A stretch of 64,000 nucleotides of DNA from Isoetes taiwanensis (taxonomy: Eukaryota; Streptophyta; Lycopodiopsida; Isoetales; Isoetaceae), in assembly GCA_021234155.1 (NCBI GenBank), contig JAJEKV010000005.1:6119216-6183215 (forward strand), given 5' to 3'. Position 1 is the first letter of the stretch. Each line of letters starts with the position of its first letter. Under the pieces are notes generated by a model. It saw only the letters and a list, made by a program, of their open reading frames with translations. It did not search any database and was not told where the DNA came from. The position numbers and the translations under genes were made by a program. Positions 45,290 through 57,718 of this stretch are shown here, in pieces.

Positions 45290-46355
45290 AGTATGTTTCA
45301 ACCATCTTTTTTCTTTCATTTTGGAAGTCTTTCCTAACCTATTCTTTCTGGAACTTCTCTTGGGAATGTGCCAAGTTATAACTTGATGCTGATCTGATTA
45401 TGGATCTGATTCCTCTGTATTTTACATGTGAATTTATCATATATTAGTCAAACGTCCTCCTACAGCATTTTTCCAGCTGAGTTTGTGTTTTGCCTTAGAC
45501 ACAAAGATGAGTTTCTTGGGAAGTGAACATAAATTAACCATTTTCTTTAATTGCGTGTATTTGTGTGTCCATATCATTCTTTAATCCGTTGTATACCATA
45601 GCTGGGTGTCATGAATTTTGAAAGGATCTTCTAGAGTCAGGCATTGATATTAATTGTTCCAGAGATTCCTTGAAAACACCTTCCCGCCTTGCTGGAAAAC
45701 AATATCCAAAATTTGGCTGCAATAAAAACGTTGATTTTGGCAACCCTGTACATATTTTGTGCTAATTCATGGTGTTAACTCCGTGAATTAAAAGGAGGCC
45801 GGGATTTTACCTATTCGGTATGATTCAAATTATATGGCTGTTTACATGAATAGTAGTGATGGTGGACATAACTTTTAAGACCATTCATTAAAGATTTTAT
45901 GAGTACTATTTTGTGAACAAGTGGTTGAATTTAGGAAGGTTGGTTAATGTGGAGATCCAAGATTTGTACACAAGATTGGGCCAAAATAAAATCGCTCATG
46001 TCATTTCTATACCCATGGGGATTAGACATCGAGAGAGAAATCACATTAAACTTCCACTCGTCAACTGAAGTCTCAATACTCTGACCATATGTACACACAA
46101 TGAAGGAATGAAGATACGCTTAGCTAAGGGATACGTTCCCAGGATGCACTTATGCAATAAGGGATATGCATGTCCATGCAGAGCGTGTTCTTGGGATATG
46201 CATGTGCATGCAGAGGGTGGCCAAGAACACCCCCATATACGATTTTCCAAAAGGCAAATTTATACAAAATTTACCCCAAGTAGTGGCCATACCCCCTGCC
46301 CCTCCAAGTATATGGAAGGAATTGGGTAAAGAAAAACCCCTCCGAGTCATGCAGG
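45290..46355. other. Intergenic downstream of the Ole e 1-like gene
   Basis: No gene. 46190-46300 is related to 51085-51200: both have GCA(G/T)...CAGAGGGTRGC-AA, a run of CCCCC, ATACG(C)-ATTTT-AAAAGGCAA(A)TTT and further short matches. It is a dispersed repeat of unknown type. Confidence 0.4.
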
Positions 46356-46493
46356 CACATTGGCACCCAAAGTGAACCCCTTTGACATGGTCATCCTAAT
46401 TTTAGAACAATATGATACATAGATCACATTGGCACCCAAAGTGAACCCCTTTGACATGGTCATCCTAATTTTAGAACAATATGATACATAGAT
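46356..46493 (+). repeat. 69-bp tandem duplication
   Basis: 46356-46424 and 46425-46493 appear identical (CACATTGGCACCCAAAGTGA...ATGATACATAGAT). No gene in 46500-47300. Confidence 0.95.
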
Positions 46494-47334
46494 ATAACTA
46501 ACTGCTGCTCAAATCCAAGTCTGGGGTGTTAGAGTCTTGATATTGACTTGAGACATTACATCTCAATATGCAGGTTCGAACAAGCAACTAAAGATTCTCC
46601 TTTTAAGATATGTCATCTCTTCATTACCAACATTATTGGCATTGTAAGACCTCATCACTTCCTAGTCTATAAGATCGCTTATTTCATTTTTAGCAAAGTA
46701 ATCAAAACCTTCTAGTAATGTGGTTTTCTCTTTCTCATCAATATTTGCATATGTTCTGCAATCTGTCTTCCATAAACTTTCATATTTTGTAGCACTTCTA
46801 GTGTTATACAGACCATTATCAACAATTAGTGACTATAAAAAGTCCTAACCATGGCATCCCTTCCACTCATGTCATTTTTAAGGTTTCACAATATTTTGCT
46901 ACGCCTCTTTGCTCAATCGCCTAGTTGTCCATTTGACTGTTAGCTTGTCCGATGAATTATAGATGAAGTTGATTTGTCTCTATGGTCTTGAGTCTGTCAT
47001 ATTTTGGGTAAGTGCTATATGTGGTTTGATGTTGCTAGTTAAAACCTTGGCCGAAAGATTAGCATTGGTGGCATTAATAATTTAAATTGAATCACGCTTT
47101 CTGACCCTCAGGTCCATCGACTAAATAAAAATAGCATTAATCAGTATACACATCAACAAAGCTCACCCTTAGCGATCCAACATTTAACCATTTTATATAG
47201 AGCCAATATATAGCTCATTTTTACTTGTGTAAATAATGATCAATTAAACCACATTTTGTCTAGATGCTTGAAGTGTATTTCTACACATGTCAAGATGATA
47301 AAAAATATTAACAGGAGGGTAACTAAAACTCCAA

Positions 47335-47960
47335 CTAAGTCTTCTTTGCCCTAAACTCACCCAAGAGGTTACTGAGATCTTTTTTATTGCCTTGAATCAT
47401 CACATCAATAGCAGTAGAGATACAAGTAGCAGAAGTTGTTGACTCAGGGAACACTTCCTTGAATTCTTCTAACACAGCCTGGATAGCTTGAAGAACAATA
47501 GTTTCTTGCATCTCTGCATGTTTGCTTATCATTCTGACATACATGATTCGTCCTTTGCGCAAATAGCGCTTCCAACAAAGGCGGGCCAAAAATCATAGGA
47601 CGACTACCCAATCTCTTAATAGAACTATCCGACAATGTGCAAAGGACAGCCTTTCACTTACAATCGATGTAGGCATTTATGGCCCTCACCCATGACATTC
47701 CCAGAAGTAAGTCATACTTACTCAGATCAAGTACTTCAAAGTTGGTATGGAATACTAGCCTACAAAGTTTAAATCAACCGTGGTACAAACCCATTTGACA
47801 TCTTAATCATAGCATCCGCTAATTCTACAAATCTAGGATGCCATGCAATCACACACAAACCCATCTAATTAACCAATCTAGGTGAAATAAAGTTGTATAC
47901 TACTACTGTCAATCAAGAAATGAAAATGTTGTGTTTGAATGCTACCTGGTAGATGGATAA
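47335..47960 (-). pseudogene. Gypsy protease and pre-RT linker
   Basis: Minus frames give FHFLIDSSSIQLYFT (protease active site, near 47930-47885), LLLGMSWVRAINAYIDC (47720-47665, the usual end of gypsy protease) and QAVLEEFKEVFPESTTSAT (47490-47435), the linker found just upstream of RT in gypsy elements. The Asp-Ser-Gly box reads DSS, a missing Gly. The RT itself is lost. Confidence 0.8.
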
Positions 47961-48189
47961 CGTCGGCACCAAGATATTCTACATGATATCTGCTAATGGA
48001 ATACGTGCGCATATCTGTGCTACTATCATTTCTTCCAGGGTAACTGCTTGGGCCTCTGCAGGCCTCTCCTCAGTACGAGTATTTTGAGGTCCACTAATAT
48101 TTGGCGTACTCGTGACTGGTCTATTCCAGTTTCCTGGATCCCCACTAGCTTGAGGCTAATTATCTCGGTTCTCATAATTGGTATTTCGA

Positions 48190-49117
48190 TCAAACTCAAT
48201 TATCCATGTTTCGCCATCTCCTAGGACAACGAGCTGCAGCACATCCAGCTTCTTTGCAAAAGAAACACAGTCTTTCCCGACGACAAAATTCTTGTTCCTC
48301 CTGACTTATCGAGATTGGTGCATTTGGCTGCCTTTCCAGAGTAGGATGTATATTTCTTCTTATATTTCCAGAAGCGGTAAAGAACCTCTCCTTCTGTCTA
48401 TGGGAGTTTTTCCTTGCTAATTTCCAATGGTGGGTTGTTTCTTCTCGACTTTTCGTAATTATCTTGGACCTGTTCTTTAAACTTAAAAACTCGTATAGCT
48501 TCTTCCAAGCTAGGATATGTCACCCCCCCCGACTAACAAAGTCAGGTTTGGCTTTAGCCCATGAATAAACTTGTCAGCTAGTGCACTATCATAGAGGGTC
48601 CATATGGCTGCAATGCCCTGAATTTATTGGTGTATACCTCCACTATATCTTCTTGGACCAGATTTTGGAATTTGTTCATCTGCTCCAGCTCAAAACCAAC
48701 AGGTAAATAATGGTGTTTAAATGAATTCTTGAACGTACTCCATGGACTATGGCTCATAAAAAAGCTGATTAGCTTTCTTATACTCTTCCCACCATGTCTT
48801 GGCAGGTCCTGTCAATAACATAATGGCAATAGTTGCCTTCAACAACTCTGGGGTTTTCTTAACTTCAAAATAAATAAAAAATATGATCCCCTTCAACCAA
48901 GGATCAACATCCTTACCTATGGTATCCTTACCACTAAATGCCTCCATTTTAAGTCGCTTAAGAACCTTGTTGAATTCGTCAAGGTCAGCATCCTTCTTGG
49001 CAATCTGCTGTTGCATAACTGCGCAACTGCCAATATTTGCTCAGTTATGCTAGGAGCATTATTGATACCCTCAGCTCCAAAATTGCTATCATCCTTTCCA
49101 GACATCTTGCTAGTCAC
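48190..49117 (-). pseudogene. Gypsy Gag (retrotransposon gag domain), frameshifted
   Basis: It starts MSGKDDSNFGAEGINNAPSI near 49105. After a shift, the frame 49016-48747 has DVDPWLKGIIFFIYFEVKKT, ATIAIMLLTGPAKTWWEEYK (Gag core). The next pieces are HYLPVGFELEQMNKFQNLVQ and EVYTNKF (48715-48630). A finger near 48270-48220 reads CFFCKEAGCAAARC, with Cys in place of the His of a normal CCHC knuckle. Confidence 0.85.
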
Positions 49118-49227
49118 CTAGAAAAGGACAACAATGGTTATTCCTTCACCAAACTATTCTACTTTCTAGTAGAATTTGTTAAGTTTATAACCCCTGATTC
49201 CCATGGCCTGAAGGCTGTCAGAACTTA

Positions 49228-49240
49228 GGCTCTAATACCA
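49228..49240 (-). other. Primer-binding site of the gypsy element
   Basis: TGGTATTAGAGCC on the minus strand, two bases from the LTR end; initiator-Met type with one mismatch. Confidence 0.7.
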
Positions 49241-49242
49241 AT

Positions 49243-49648
49243 TGAGACAGACCTAGCCTCTAAGCCTAGACCATCGCACTGGATAACTAAGACGGAACTA
49301 ATTATCACGAGATATTGAGACTTTCTTATCCAATACTTAACTATACAAAAGCACTCATATGTAATATGAAACTCACAATAGTTTTTATTGCAAAACACTC
49401 AATCAATATTTACAAGCCACCCCTGGAATACTCATCCCCAGATTCTCCATCTGGAGCTTAGATTCGGGGAACTAGTTGTTTGTAGTAGAGTTGCTGGAAC
49501 AATGCTGTCAACATTTCGTATACCCTCATCTTTGAGATCATCTTCGGCTCATCCTTTGTCTCCTAACACCACTAAGAAGGCTTCCTCTAAGTTGCAAAGC
49601 ATCATTGGATAACCTATGTTTAGAATAGAAGGTCGGTGTCTTGTCTCA
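49243..49648 (-). repeat. 5' LTR of the gypsy element
   Basis: 406 bp, bounded by TGAGACA (49243-49249) and TGTCTCA (49642-49648), a 7-bp inverted terminal repeat. The minus strand has AATAAAAACTATTG near 49390-49377, a possible poly(A) signal. Confidence 0.65.
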
Positions 49649-49799
49649 ATGAAGGACTGCTGCAATAAAAAAAAGAATGCTAGATTAGGAACTATCGATA
49701 TTGAAAAGTGAGGCTTGGCATTGGCTGCTATATATTTCTACAAAGCCTATTATGACTTAATTAAGAATCATGTTTCTATCTTGATTAGGCACTACATTA

Positions 49800-50350
49800 G
49801 CAGATGCCATCTATTTGGTTGAAGAATTTAAAGACAGAGCTCCCCCATTCTAATTATTTTCTATTCTCTATTCCCATCAACACTCTAGGTATTCTCAAGA
49901 AGTGGATAAGAGATTGGCTTCGGGTAAAAGGAATGTACTCTTGGAAGGATGCCCTTTCAAAGAACTCAAACCATTTTCTAGAACTTTGGTTTTCTTCTTA
50001 ATTATCCTAGCATATGCTTGGCCTGTCATTTTTTGATCAAGCCAAGATCTGGAAGGCTAAATGCATTATTTTTATCCATGATCTTTTTGATGATTGTGGT
50101 CTTATTCCTCTTAACAATTTTGTTCTTGCAAAGGAGAATCCCCAAGCCAATTTTCTAAATGACATGCAAGGAATCCAGTGGCTTAGATCTGCTTCACTAT
50201 ATCTGTAAAAAATTAATTGATTCTATCTTAAGCCATTCCCTTCCAAAAATTCAGTCTTTTTCTAATGATCTCTTGCTCAAAACAACCCAATTGGGTGATG
50301 AACTTAGCCATGAAGACTGGACTTTGTTATTTGAGATATCTTTTGTTTGA
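49800..50350 (+). pseudogene. LINE post-RT fragment
   Basis: Plus frames read FDQAKIWKAKCIIFIHDLFD and DCGLIPLNNFVLAKENPQAN, the post-RT region of LINE ORF2 (K-I--I-DLFD--G----F). The stretch before (NHFLELWFSS) fits too. No RT and no tail are seen, so it is a short internal scrap, possibly placed against the LTR end at 50389. Confidence 0.55.
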
Positions 50351-50393
50351 TTAAACTTACGCTGAGATTAATGTTTTGCAGTCATATCAATTT

Positions 50394-51091
50394 TGGTATC
50401 AAAGCCTCTTGATCCTCAAACCAAGGGTGATCAGCAATATAACAAGCTATTAGCAATGCAAGCTATATAGCAAACTAAATGGTTATTCTCGCCTCTTCCA
50501 ATCAAGCAGAATGTCAAAAACAATTAGAATATCTGTGTTTAGCCTATAAATTTTTGCCCGAGCCTCCTGTGTAAATTAATGCACCACAGAGAAGCTTCAA
50601 ACCATGGATAAATATTTGACAGATATGGTAGAACTTGGTGGCAGGGAAGAAAAAGAATTGATCCAAAGATTTTGACATGGGAAAGCTTAGAAAAGCTTTC
50701 GGAGGTTATAATCTGACTGCTAATAAAGGCCTAGAATTTCTTTCCAACATCGACACGAGAAATATCAAACAGACATAAGAGGACCCTGACAACAAAGGCA
50801 ACGAGGTTCAAGCATGTCGACAAGACCGCTGAAGGTGAGGAGCAACAAGCCTCGACGTGTATATTAGTGGATTATGCTTCTAGTTCAGAAGAGGAATCCG
50901 CTAGCATGGCGCATGAATTGGGTAGCATGGAGCACCTGCAGATGGAGGAGCCTTCTAAAGAGAACCGGGAGGAGGAGCAGAACAAGGAGAAAGAGAAACA
51001 CCAAGAGGAGGAGGATGCAAGAAGGAAGAGGAAGAAGAATAGAAAAGGGAAGGTAGGGGAAGAAGAGCCCGGGGGATGCACTTATACATAA
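50394..51091 (+). pseudogene. LTR-element PBS and gag remnant
   Basis: TGGTATCAAAGCC (50394-50406) follows CATATCA, an LTR end with primer-binding site. Behind it are gag-like scraps: LEYLCLAYKFLPEPP (50530-50575) and LEFLSNIDTRNI (about 50735-50770). The frame 50867-51091 is an acidic/basic low-complexity peptide (EEEQNKEKEKHQEEEDARRK) that may be the gag hinge. Many stops. Confidence 0.45.
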
Positions 51092-51454
51092 GAGGGGTAT
51101 GGCATCTGCGTTCAGAGGGTAGCAAAAAACCCCCCTTGTATACGCAATTTTAAAAGGCAATTTGACCCCTCTGTGTATAGATATTGTTCCAAACCAGTGC
51201 CTAAAAACACCCCTAACCCCTAAGTATACGTACGCAAATGGTCCAAAAAACACCCCTCCGTTGAACTCTCATGGGTTATACGCTGACAAAGGTGAATCCC
51301 CCGGGAAGAAGAGGAGGACGACGATAAAGATCATGATCATTACCAAATGGCGCCACCATCCCGAGCTATATTGGGATACACATTCAAAAGCTGAGATACG
51401 ACAAGCCCAATCAGCCCGAGCAGACCATTACTGCAGCCCCCCTTCCCCCTCCAG

Positions 51455-51486
51455 AACACACACACACATACATACACACACACATT
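51455..51486. repeat. CA/CATA microsatellite
   Basis: ACACACACACATACATACAC and similar, about 30 bp. Confidence 0.85.
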
Positions 51487-51489
51487 TCC

Positions 51490-52439
51490 CAAAATGGCCC
51501 AAGCCATCGAGGTAGTCCAAATTTATATGAGATGTGAACGACCCCATCTTCTGAGAGACATTGATTACCAGAAATAGATGAAGACATATCATCCATATAT
51601 GAAGCAATATAATAGACCCCGACTCGTAAAAAGAGGATCCTCCTCGGCTTGAATAGCCAAAAATCAGCATGTCATGGGCCAAACTCAAAACACTGTCGTG
51701 CTTTGAGAGTGTTCAGGCTTTACTAGAGGTGCACCAACCTCCTTATTTGTAGAGCCAGAGGTTACAGTCATGGAGTAGAAAAAGTCACTGCTGGCGTTCG
51801 AAACCAGACACCACCGCAAAGGTAGCCCCCAACTAATTGATCTGCACTTCCACTATATTAAGATTCTCCCTTTTGAAAGGTGGACAGGGACTAGTTTCAC
51901 TTGCTCGTCCATCCTAGCATATAGGATTCATATATTACCTTAGGACCAATTGTATAGTCCTCCAAAAGGCTTACGGCCAGGACGTCATGGCGTGCAGATG
52001 CGGGAGGAGAAGTAGCTTATAGGCCCGTGGGCATACTGGCTAGATTATCTAAAAGGTTCCGCTCATCAAGATGGCAGTATTGTGCAATAACGAATCTTAG
52101 ATTGAGCCGGCTAAAACTTAATCTTCAACTAGATGAAGTCAGGAACCCGAATCCTCAACAAAGCGTACATGTCGATGAGCAATCTGGGGTCGAAATGCCA
52201 TAGTCATGGCAAGTTAGGTCTATGTAGTGTTGTGTCTACGCAGTATCGGTGGTGTGACATGGGAGAATTTGTGTCATTTTAGACAACTTATTGATACATA
52301 CCTTGCATTACGAGACTATTCATTCGTGTTGTACCCTTAGAGATATACATTATATTGGCACTATATTATAATATACTCAATTTAGAAATCCTTCTTTACT
52401 CACACACATTTAACTGATTATAATAAAGACGATAGTAAA
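51490..52439. other. No gene seen
   Basis: Only short frames without domain resemblance. The area left of the LINE start has no repeat that I can pair with other parts of the window. Confidence 0.4.
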
Positions 52440-52661
52440 GAGCGGACACAAACACCCAATAGTCATATCTTGGATAGGATAATTCGAAATTTGAAATTCA
52501 AAAACCGAAAGGATATGGGGGGAAACGCCCGAACGGCTACATAAGGGAACACGATATAGTAAGCCAGCGGAAGAGAAACAGGAAACAGGAAAACACAGAA
52601 GAGAGCGAACGTCGGGAAAGGAATTCGGCGAAGCGGTATAGCCACAACAATAGAAGGAAGA

Positions 52662-53771
52662 ATGGCTAGCCAAACAGGAGCGGGGGCAAAGGTGGAAGAA
52701 CTCAAACAAGATCTGCAAGACTTCTTGGCTCAGTTCGAGGTAAGACTGAAGACCAGGATACCGAGGATGGAAGCGCTCAACACACTGGCGAGCGCGGTGC
52801 AACAGAACAAAGAAGCGATAGGGAAAGTGGAAGAACAGGTGCAGGTGGTGGAAGATACAGAGGTGGAAATCCGGAAGAGAATGGAGGAGGTGGAGAAAGA
52901 AAAGGCGGAAATCATACAAAGGTTGGTGATATTAGAAAAGAAACAAATAGATCTAGATGCGTGGTAGAGTTTTGATAGGATTAAACCACACATAGTGGAG
53001 TTCAAAGAACAGGAAAGGATAAAGCATGATGTAAGGTTGATAGGAGTAGCCGAAAGGCCTAACGAAGACATGTTTCGTGTCACTGCAGAAATAATGGAGA
53101 ACGTTTTTCAGGAACACAGGAATGTGATAGTGAAAGCAGTCCGGGCAGGAGCTTGGAGAGGGAGGGCGAGACATATAAATGTGACTATGAGGGACCTGGC
53201 AGCCAAGGAAAGAATCATCCACGCAGGGTTCAAACTAAGGAATGGACTCAAAGTACAAGAGGCCTTAACAGCCATGCAGAGGCAAGGGTTACAGAGGGAA
53301 CTGGCAAAAGTTAGAGAACTGAGTCGGGCGGGAGTACAAGCAGGGGTAAAGAATGGGAAACTATACCTCAAAAGAGGCCGAGAGAACACACCGCAAGAAT
53401 CGACAACGCAGGGAGATGGGATGGACCCACAGGATCCGAGGGGAGATGGACACCACGAAACGGAGGCAACGAGAGGACAGGGACAGCTGAAACAGATAAG
53501 GGAAATAACACCATCTGGGGCAATAGACCGGGAAACAGCCCCCAAGATTCTAACACAGACACAGCTAGGGTGGGGAAGCGGAAAAGAGGTCGGAAGGGAC
53601 CTAGATCAGAACATAACGCTGACAAGGGAGAGAGGGGGGGAGCAGGGAGCAAAAACGAGGGGGCAGTTGAGGAAAGGACACGCAATAGAACAGCAGGGAG
53701 GCAGGGGGTACAGAAAGGAAGGAAGAAGTAACGATCTGGTACTGGAATTGTACGGGATATCCTTGGGATGA
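52662..53771 (+). pseudogene. LINE ORF1 protein (coiled coil plus RNA-binding domain), one in-frame stop
   Basis: Reads MASQTGAGAKVEELKQDLQD from ATG 52662, then a long coiled coil (NTLASAVQQNKEAIGKVEEQ ... KEKAEIIQRLVILEKKQ). TAG at 52965-52967 interrupts; the same frame goes on (FDRIKPHIVEFKEQERIKHD) with an L1-like RNA-binding part: VRLIGVAERPNEDM and RHINVTMRDLAAKERIIHA, followed by a C-terminal domain piece and a Gln/Gly/Arg-rich tail to TGA 53769-53771. The layout (coiled coil, RRM-like, C-terminal domain) is that of L1-type ORF1 chaperones. Total ~369 codons. It overlaps the start of the endonuclease frame. Confidence 0.8.
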
Positions 53772-56700
53772 TGGAGAACGCCTACACGAAGCACGAGACC
53801 AGGATATCATATGCCTGGTAGAGACATGGGAACACAGCACAAAGAGGCTACCAGATGAACCAGGTTACACATTGTTCACGTGTTGGAGGGAAAAGAACTA
53901 CAAAATAGGAAGAGGAAGCGCAGGGCTAGCCTGCTACATTAGGAATAGCAGTGTCAAAAAAGCATGTATTTTGGAAAAAGACATTAATAAAAGATACATG
54001 CTTATAAATATTGTGTTGCTTGATTACAGAAACCTATATTTGCTAATAGTATACTATCCACCCCAATGTGATAAACTGGAACTATTAAGCATGGGAGAGA
54101 TTGTCATGAAACACAGGGATAAGGGAATGCTGATCATAGTAGGGGATATTAACGCAAGGACGGGACGGGAACAGGCGCAGAAAGCAGGGATAGACAACGG
54201 GAGTGGGCAGTGGACACATGCCGGAAGAGGGGAAGAATGGCAACGGGACACAGTAGACGAAATGGAGATGACAGCGAGAGGAGAAACACTGATAGAGGTA
54301 TGTACAGCTACAGATACAATTATATGCAATGGCCTTAGAAGATGGGAGGCTTCAGGCCAGTTCACAGGCACAAACGCTCACGGGAGCAGTATAGTAGACT
54401 ATGTGATAGCAAATGAGGAAGCAATAAAGGAAATCGGAAAGATGGAGTTAGGGGAATGGCCGCTAGGAAGGAGGGAGGGACACAGACCCATACTGCTCAA
54501 GATGAATGTGGCAAGGGGAAGAACAGATGACAAGCAAGGAAGAGGCAAACAGGCCAAAATAACAGTTAAATTCATAGAAAACAGAGTGGGAACATTCATA
54601 AAAACGGTAAAAAAGAAAATAAAAGAAAAGGAATGGGGAGAGGGAATGAAGGACAGAGGAAATGACATGAATGACATCTTGGAAGAAGCAGCTAAAATGG
54701 CATTTGGGAGAAGAGAAAGAGGAAGGAGGGCTATAGCATTTCGAAGGTCAGTATGGTTTGACGAAGTGTGCATGGAACAACGAAGGAGAGTCAAACAGGC
54801 AAAAGGAACTGAGGCATACCAAGAGGAACGCGGCAAATATGTGAAAATATTGAAAAGAAAGAAAGCTCAGGACCTGAAGAACCATCAATGGGGATTGGCC
54901 GAAGACCTGAAAAAGAGACCTAAGATATTATGGAACAATATGAAAAAAGGCTCAAAAACAAAAGCGGATACAGTAGCAGGTGAGGAAGGGAGAGGAATGG
55001 AAATAGAAATAGACTGGACCAGATACCTGGAACGTCTGTACAAAACAGGGGCTGCACCAATCATGGCCCCAGAAGGTAGACATAAACCTCCCTTCTCCAA
55101 GGAAGAGGTGACATGGGCACTAAACAAAATGGCAAACAATAAGGCCCCGGATCTATATGGGCTAACAGCGAAGATGTTGAAATGCGTAGGAACAGAGATA
55201 GTAGGGATCATAACGGAGATATTCAATGAGGTAGTACATTCAGGCCTACGGGAAAGATGGCAGTTTAATAAGGTAATACCGCTCCATAAAGGAGGAAACA
55301 AAGAAGAACCGAGTAATTACAGGACTATTATGGTCAGCTCAGTATTCGCGAAATGGTTCGGGAAAACTTTGGATCAGAAACTGAAAACGTGGGCAGAAGC
55401 AGGGAAGCTCAGAGCACAAGGCCAGGCCGGTTTTCGACCAGAGTACTCGACTACGGACCATCTGGTGACCCTAAGGATAATGATAGAGCAGACAAGGGAG
55501 AGTAACAAGAAGATCATATGTTGCTTCGTGGACTTTAAAAAAGCATTCGACACAGTGCCTAGAGATAAGCTTCTACTTAGACTAATAGGACTAAGAGCAC
55601 CAGAAGGGTTAGTAGGATCAATTGCAAGGCTATACCAAAAGGTATATGCCAAAACAGATGGGGAAGGAGAAGCCATAGAATGCGACACAGGAGTAAAGCA
55701 AGGATGTCCACTATCACCCACACTGTTTGGGATAGGAATTTGTCAATGAGAGACGGGGAGACAATGAAGCACCAATGATAGGGAAAACAAAAGTCCCAAT
55801 AATGCTATATGCGGATGATTTAGGTATGATGGCGACCAAAGCCAAAGGGATGCACAGAATGCTAGAGATACTAGAAGAATTTTGTGCGGAGACAGGATTG
55901 ACAGTCAACCTGGAAAAAACAAAAATAGTGACCTTTGGTACAAAGATAAAACACAGGCCATTTAGATACAAGGGGAAGGAACTAGAAGAAGCCACAGTGG
56001 TACGGATATCCGGGATACGACACACACATGGGGAAGTGGTCAAAAGGAGCGAGATACCGATTCCAAGCAAAGAATAGGCAATTATTACATCATGATGAAT
56101 TATTGCAACAACAATAGGATCACCAACCGGGAAATCAAAGCATACCTATTTAGCACAATAGTAGCATCAACACACCAGACGGGATGTGAGACATGGGGAC
56201 CAGCCCATCGAGAAAGAAATGGGAAAAACAAGAAGGCATATTGAGGCAATGGCACCTGGACAGAATTTCGTGTGAAGACAGTACATCATTAGCAACAATC
56301 TTATATGAGACAGGGAAAGCCAATGGAAGTGAGGGCATGGGAAAGAACGATTAGGTACCTAATCAAGGACAACAAATGGGGAAAGAGGACAAACCGTCGC
56401 CACCGCGATAGATGAATCAAAGAAAAAAAGACATAACAACAAAAGCAAGGGATGGTTTAACGAATTGGCGAAGTGGACTCGCAAGTATGGGGATGCAACT
56501 AAGCCGATTATACAAAGCGGACCTGATGGGACGAAGAATGGACAAAAGCGTGAGCAATGAGGAGTCGGGTCGGCACCTCCGCGACACGTGGCCTAAGGCA
56601 ACCGGGGTATTGGGAACCTTCAATCCGTGGGGACAGATAGGGCATATCACGCATGTAAGCGGCATGTTGAACAAGAGTAAGAGGGGAACGCCGCCGATTC

Positions 56701-57080
56701 GGGATGGGGAGCCATGACCTCCGGAATTGAGAAAGATAGATGGAGGAAAATAGATAGAGCGTAAATCTAATATGTCGAAAGTATGTGACTCGGGGAAAAA
56801 TAGAAGACGAAGAGCACATGGTAAAGAGTGCGCGGTTTTACACCGACATAAGGTCCAAATTTAACAAGGTCGTGGGATCTCCCACTCCCAAAGACTGATG
56901 GACAAAGAAGAGACACTCACAGATGTAGCGAAAGCTATAAAAGAAATGATAATAAGACACCGGGGGGTGCACAAAGAGAGAGGGCTAATAATCTGAGAAG
57001 CACGGATGAGGCGGATCAGAGAGGCCCACAAAGTACAGTTCAAAACTGTTTATAGCGATGCATTGTGTATGGCCAAGAAG
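53733..57080 (+). pseudogene. LINE ORF2 (endonuclease-reverse transcriptase), frameshifted in RT
   Basis: The frame is open from about 53733 to 55749 without a clear ATG start. Endonuclease: YWNCTGYPWDDGER, IICLVETWEH (catalytic Glu), GDINARTGRE, HGSSIVDYVIANEE and GHRPILLKMN (terminal His). RT: FNKVIPLHKGGNKEEPSNYR, QAGFRPEYSTTDHL, CFVDFKKAFDTVPRDKL (first Asp) and DTGVKQGCPLSPTLFG. The frame ends in TGA at 55747-55749; the next frame brings IMLYADDLGMMATKAKGMHR (YADD, 55800-55850). The C-terminal part to ~57080 (WRSGLASMGMQLSRLYKADL and others) is in broken frames. The endonuclease and half of RT look intact. Confidence 0.88.
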
Positions 57081-57282
57081 CCAGCTATAAGCACGATGCG
57101 GGTAATATAAAGAACAAGAGAAGCCCGCTAGATGGCTACATAAAACCTATGCGTCTGTTTGCTGGCAGCACCCTTTGGGAGCTCGCAGGACGCTACACAA
57201 GTCCGAGGGCCTCACGGCCTGAGGGATGTTAATGTATATTCTATTCTATTCTATTCTATTCTATTCTATTCTATATTATACA

Positions 57283-57718
57283 CACGCATAGACATAGACA
57301 ACATCTATTTTCGCTTTTAATATAAGACACACTTATAATTCTGAAACTGTATAGGACAAATTCATTCTAATCATATTAAGTTCTTTTTATATCTCTATTA
57401 CACGCTTCATTCACTTTGCAATTTATTTTATTACATTCTGCTCCGTTCTGCTCTAAATTTTACATACTATAAATGTTTTTCTTATTTCATACATTTTTTT
57501 GACAACTCATATATTCGTACTCTCATTCTTATACATAGCCATGAGATTTACAGTTATACTCTTTTATACCATTTACATATAGTTCTTTATCCCTTATATC
57601 ATTTAAGACACATATATAGTCCACTATATATCCCATGTTTACATATATACTTTAACATTAATTACACACTCGTTCTTCATCGTTTATCATTCGTAATCTC
57701 TTTATAATTATAATGTAA
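57283..57718. other. AT-rich stretch without gene
   Basis: Mostly T-rich plus strand with ATATA runs; no coding signal. Confidence 0.5.

Larger units (their letters stand above)
47300..49648 (-). mobile_element. Ty3/gypsy retrotransposon, 5' half only
   Basis: Minus strand. The 5' LTR is at 49243-49648, then PBS, gag (49117-48200), protease (47960-47650) and the segment just before RT (47590-47335). No RT, RNase H or integrase follows and no left LTR was found, so the element is truncated. Stops and shifts are frequent. Confidence 0.8.
52440..57282 (+). mobile_element. Nearly full-length non-LTR retrotransposon (LINE) with two ORFs and a (TATTC)n tail
   Basis: Plus strand, about 4.8 kb: 5' UTR to 52661, ORF1 52662-53771, overlapping ORF2 from about 53733, 3' UTR, then TATTC repeats at 57238-57282. 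It has an APE endonuclease, RT and a C-terminal region. ORF1 has one stop; ORF2 has shifts after 55735. A short hairpin CCTCA-CGGCC-TGAGG lies at about 57211-57225, just before the tail. The start is placed by the first A/G-rich leader and is approximate; no TSD was identified. A related fragment lies at 29270-30490. Confidence 0.88.

Noticed and set aside
46549-46600. TGAGACATT.. as the missing 3' LTR of the gypsy element
   Set aside because: Only the first seven bases match the 5' LTR at 49243; the rest differs.
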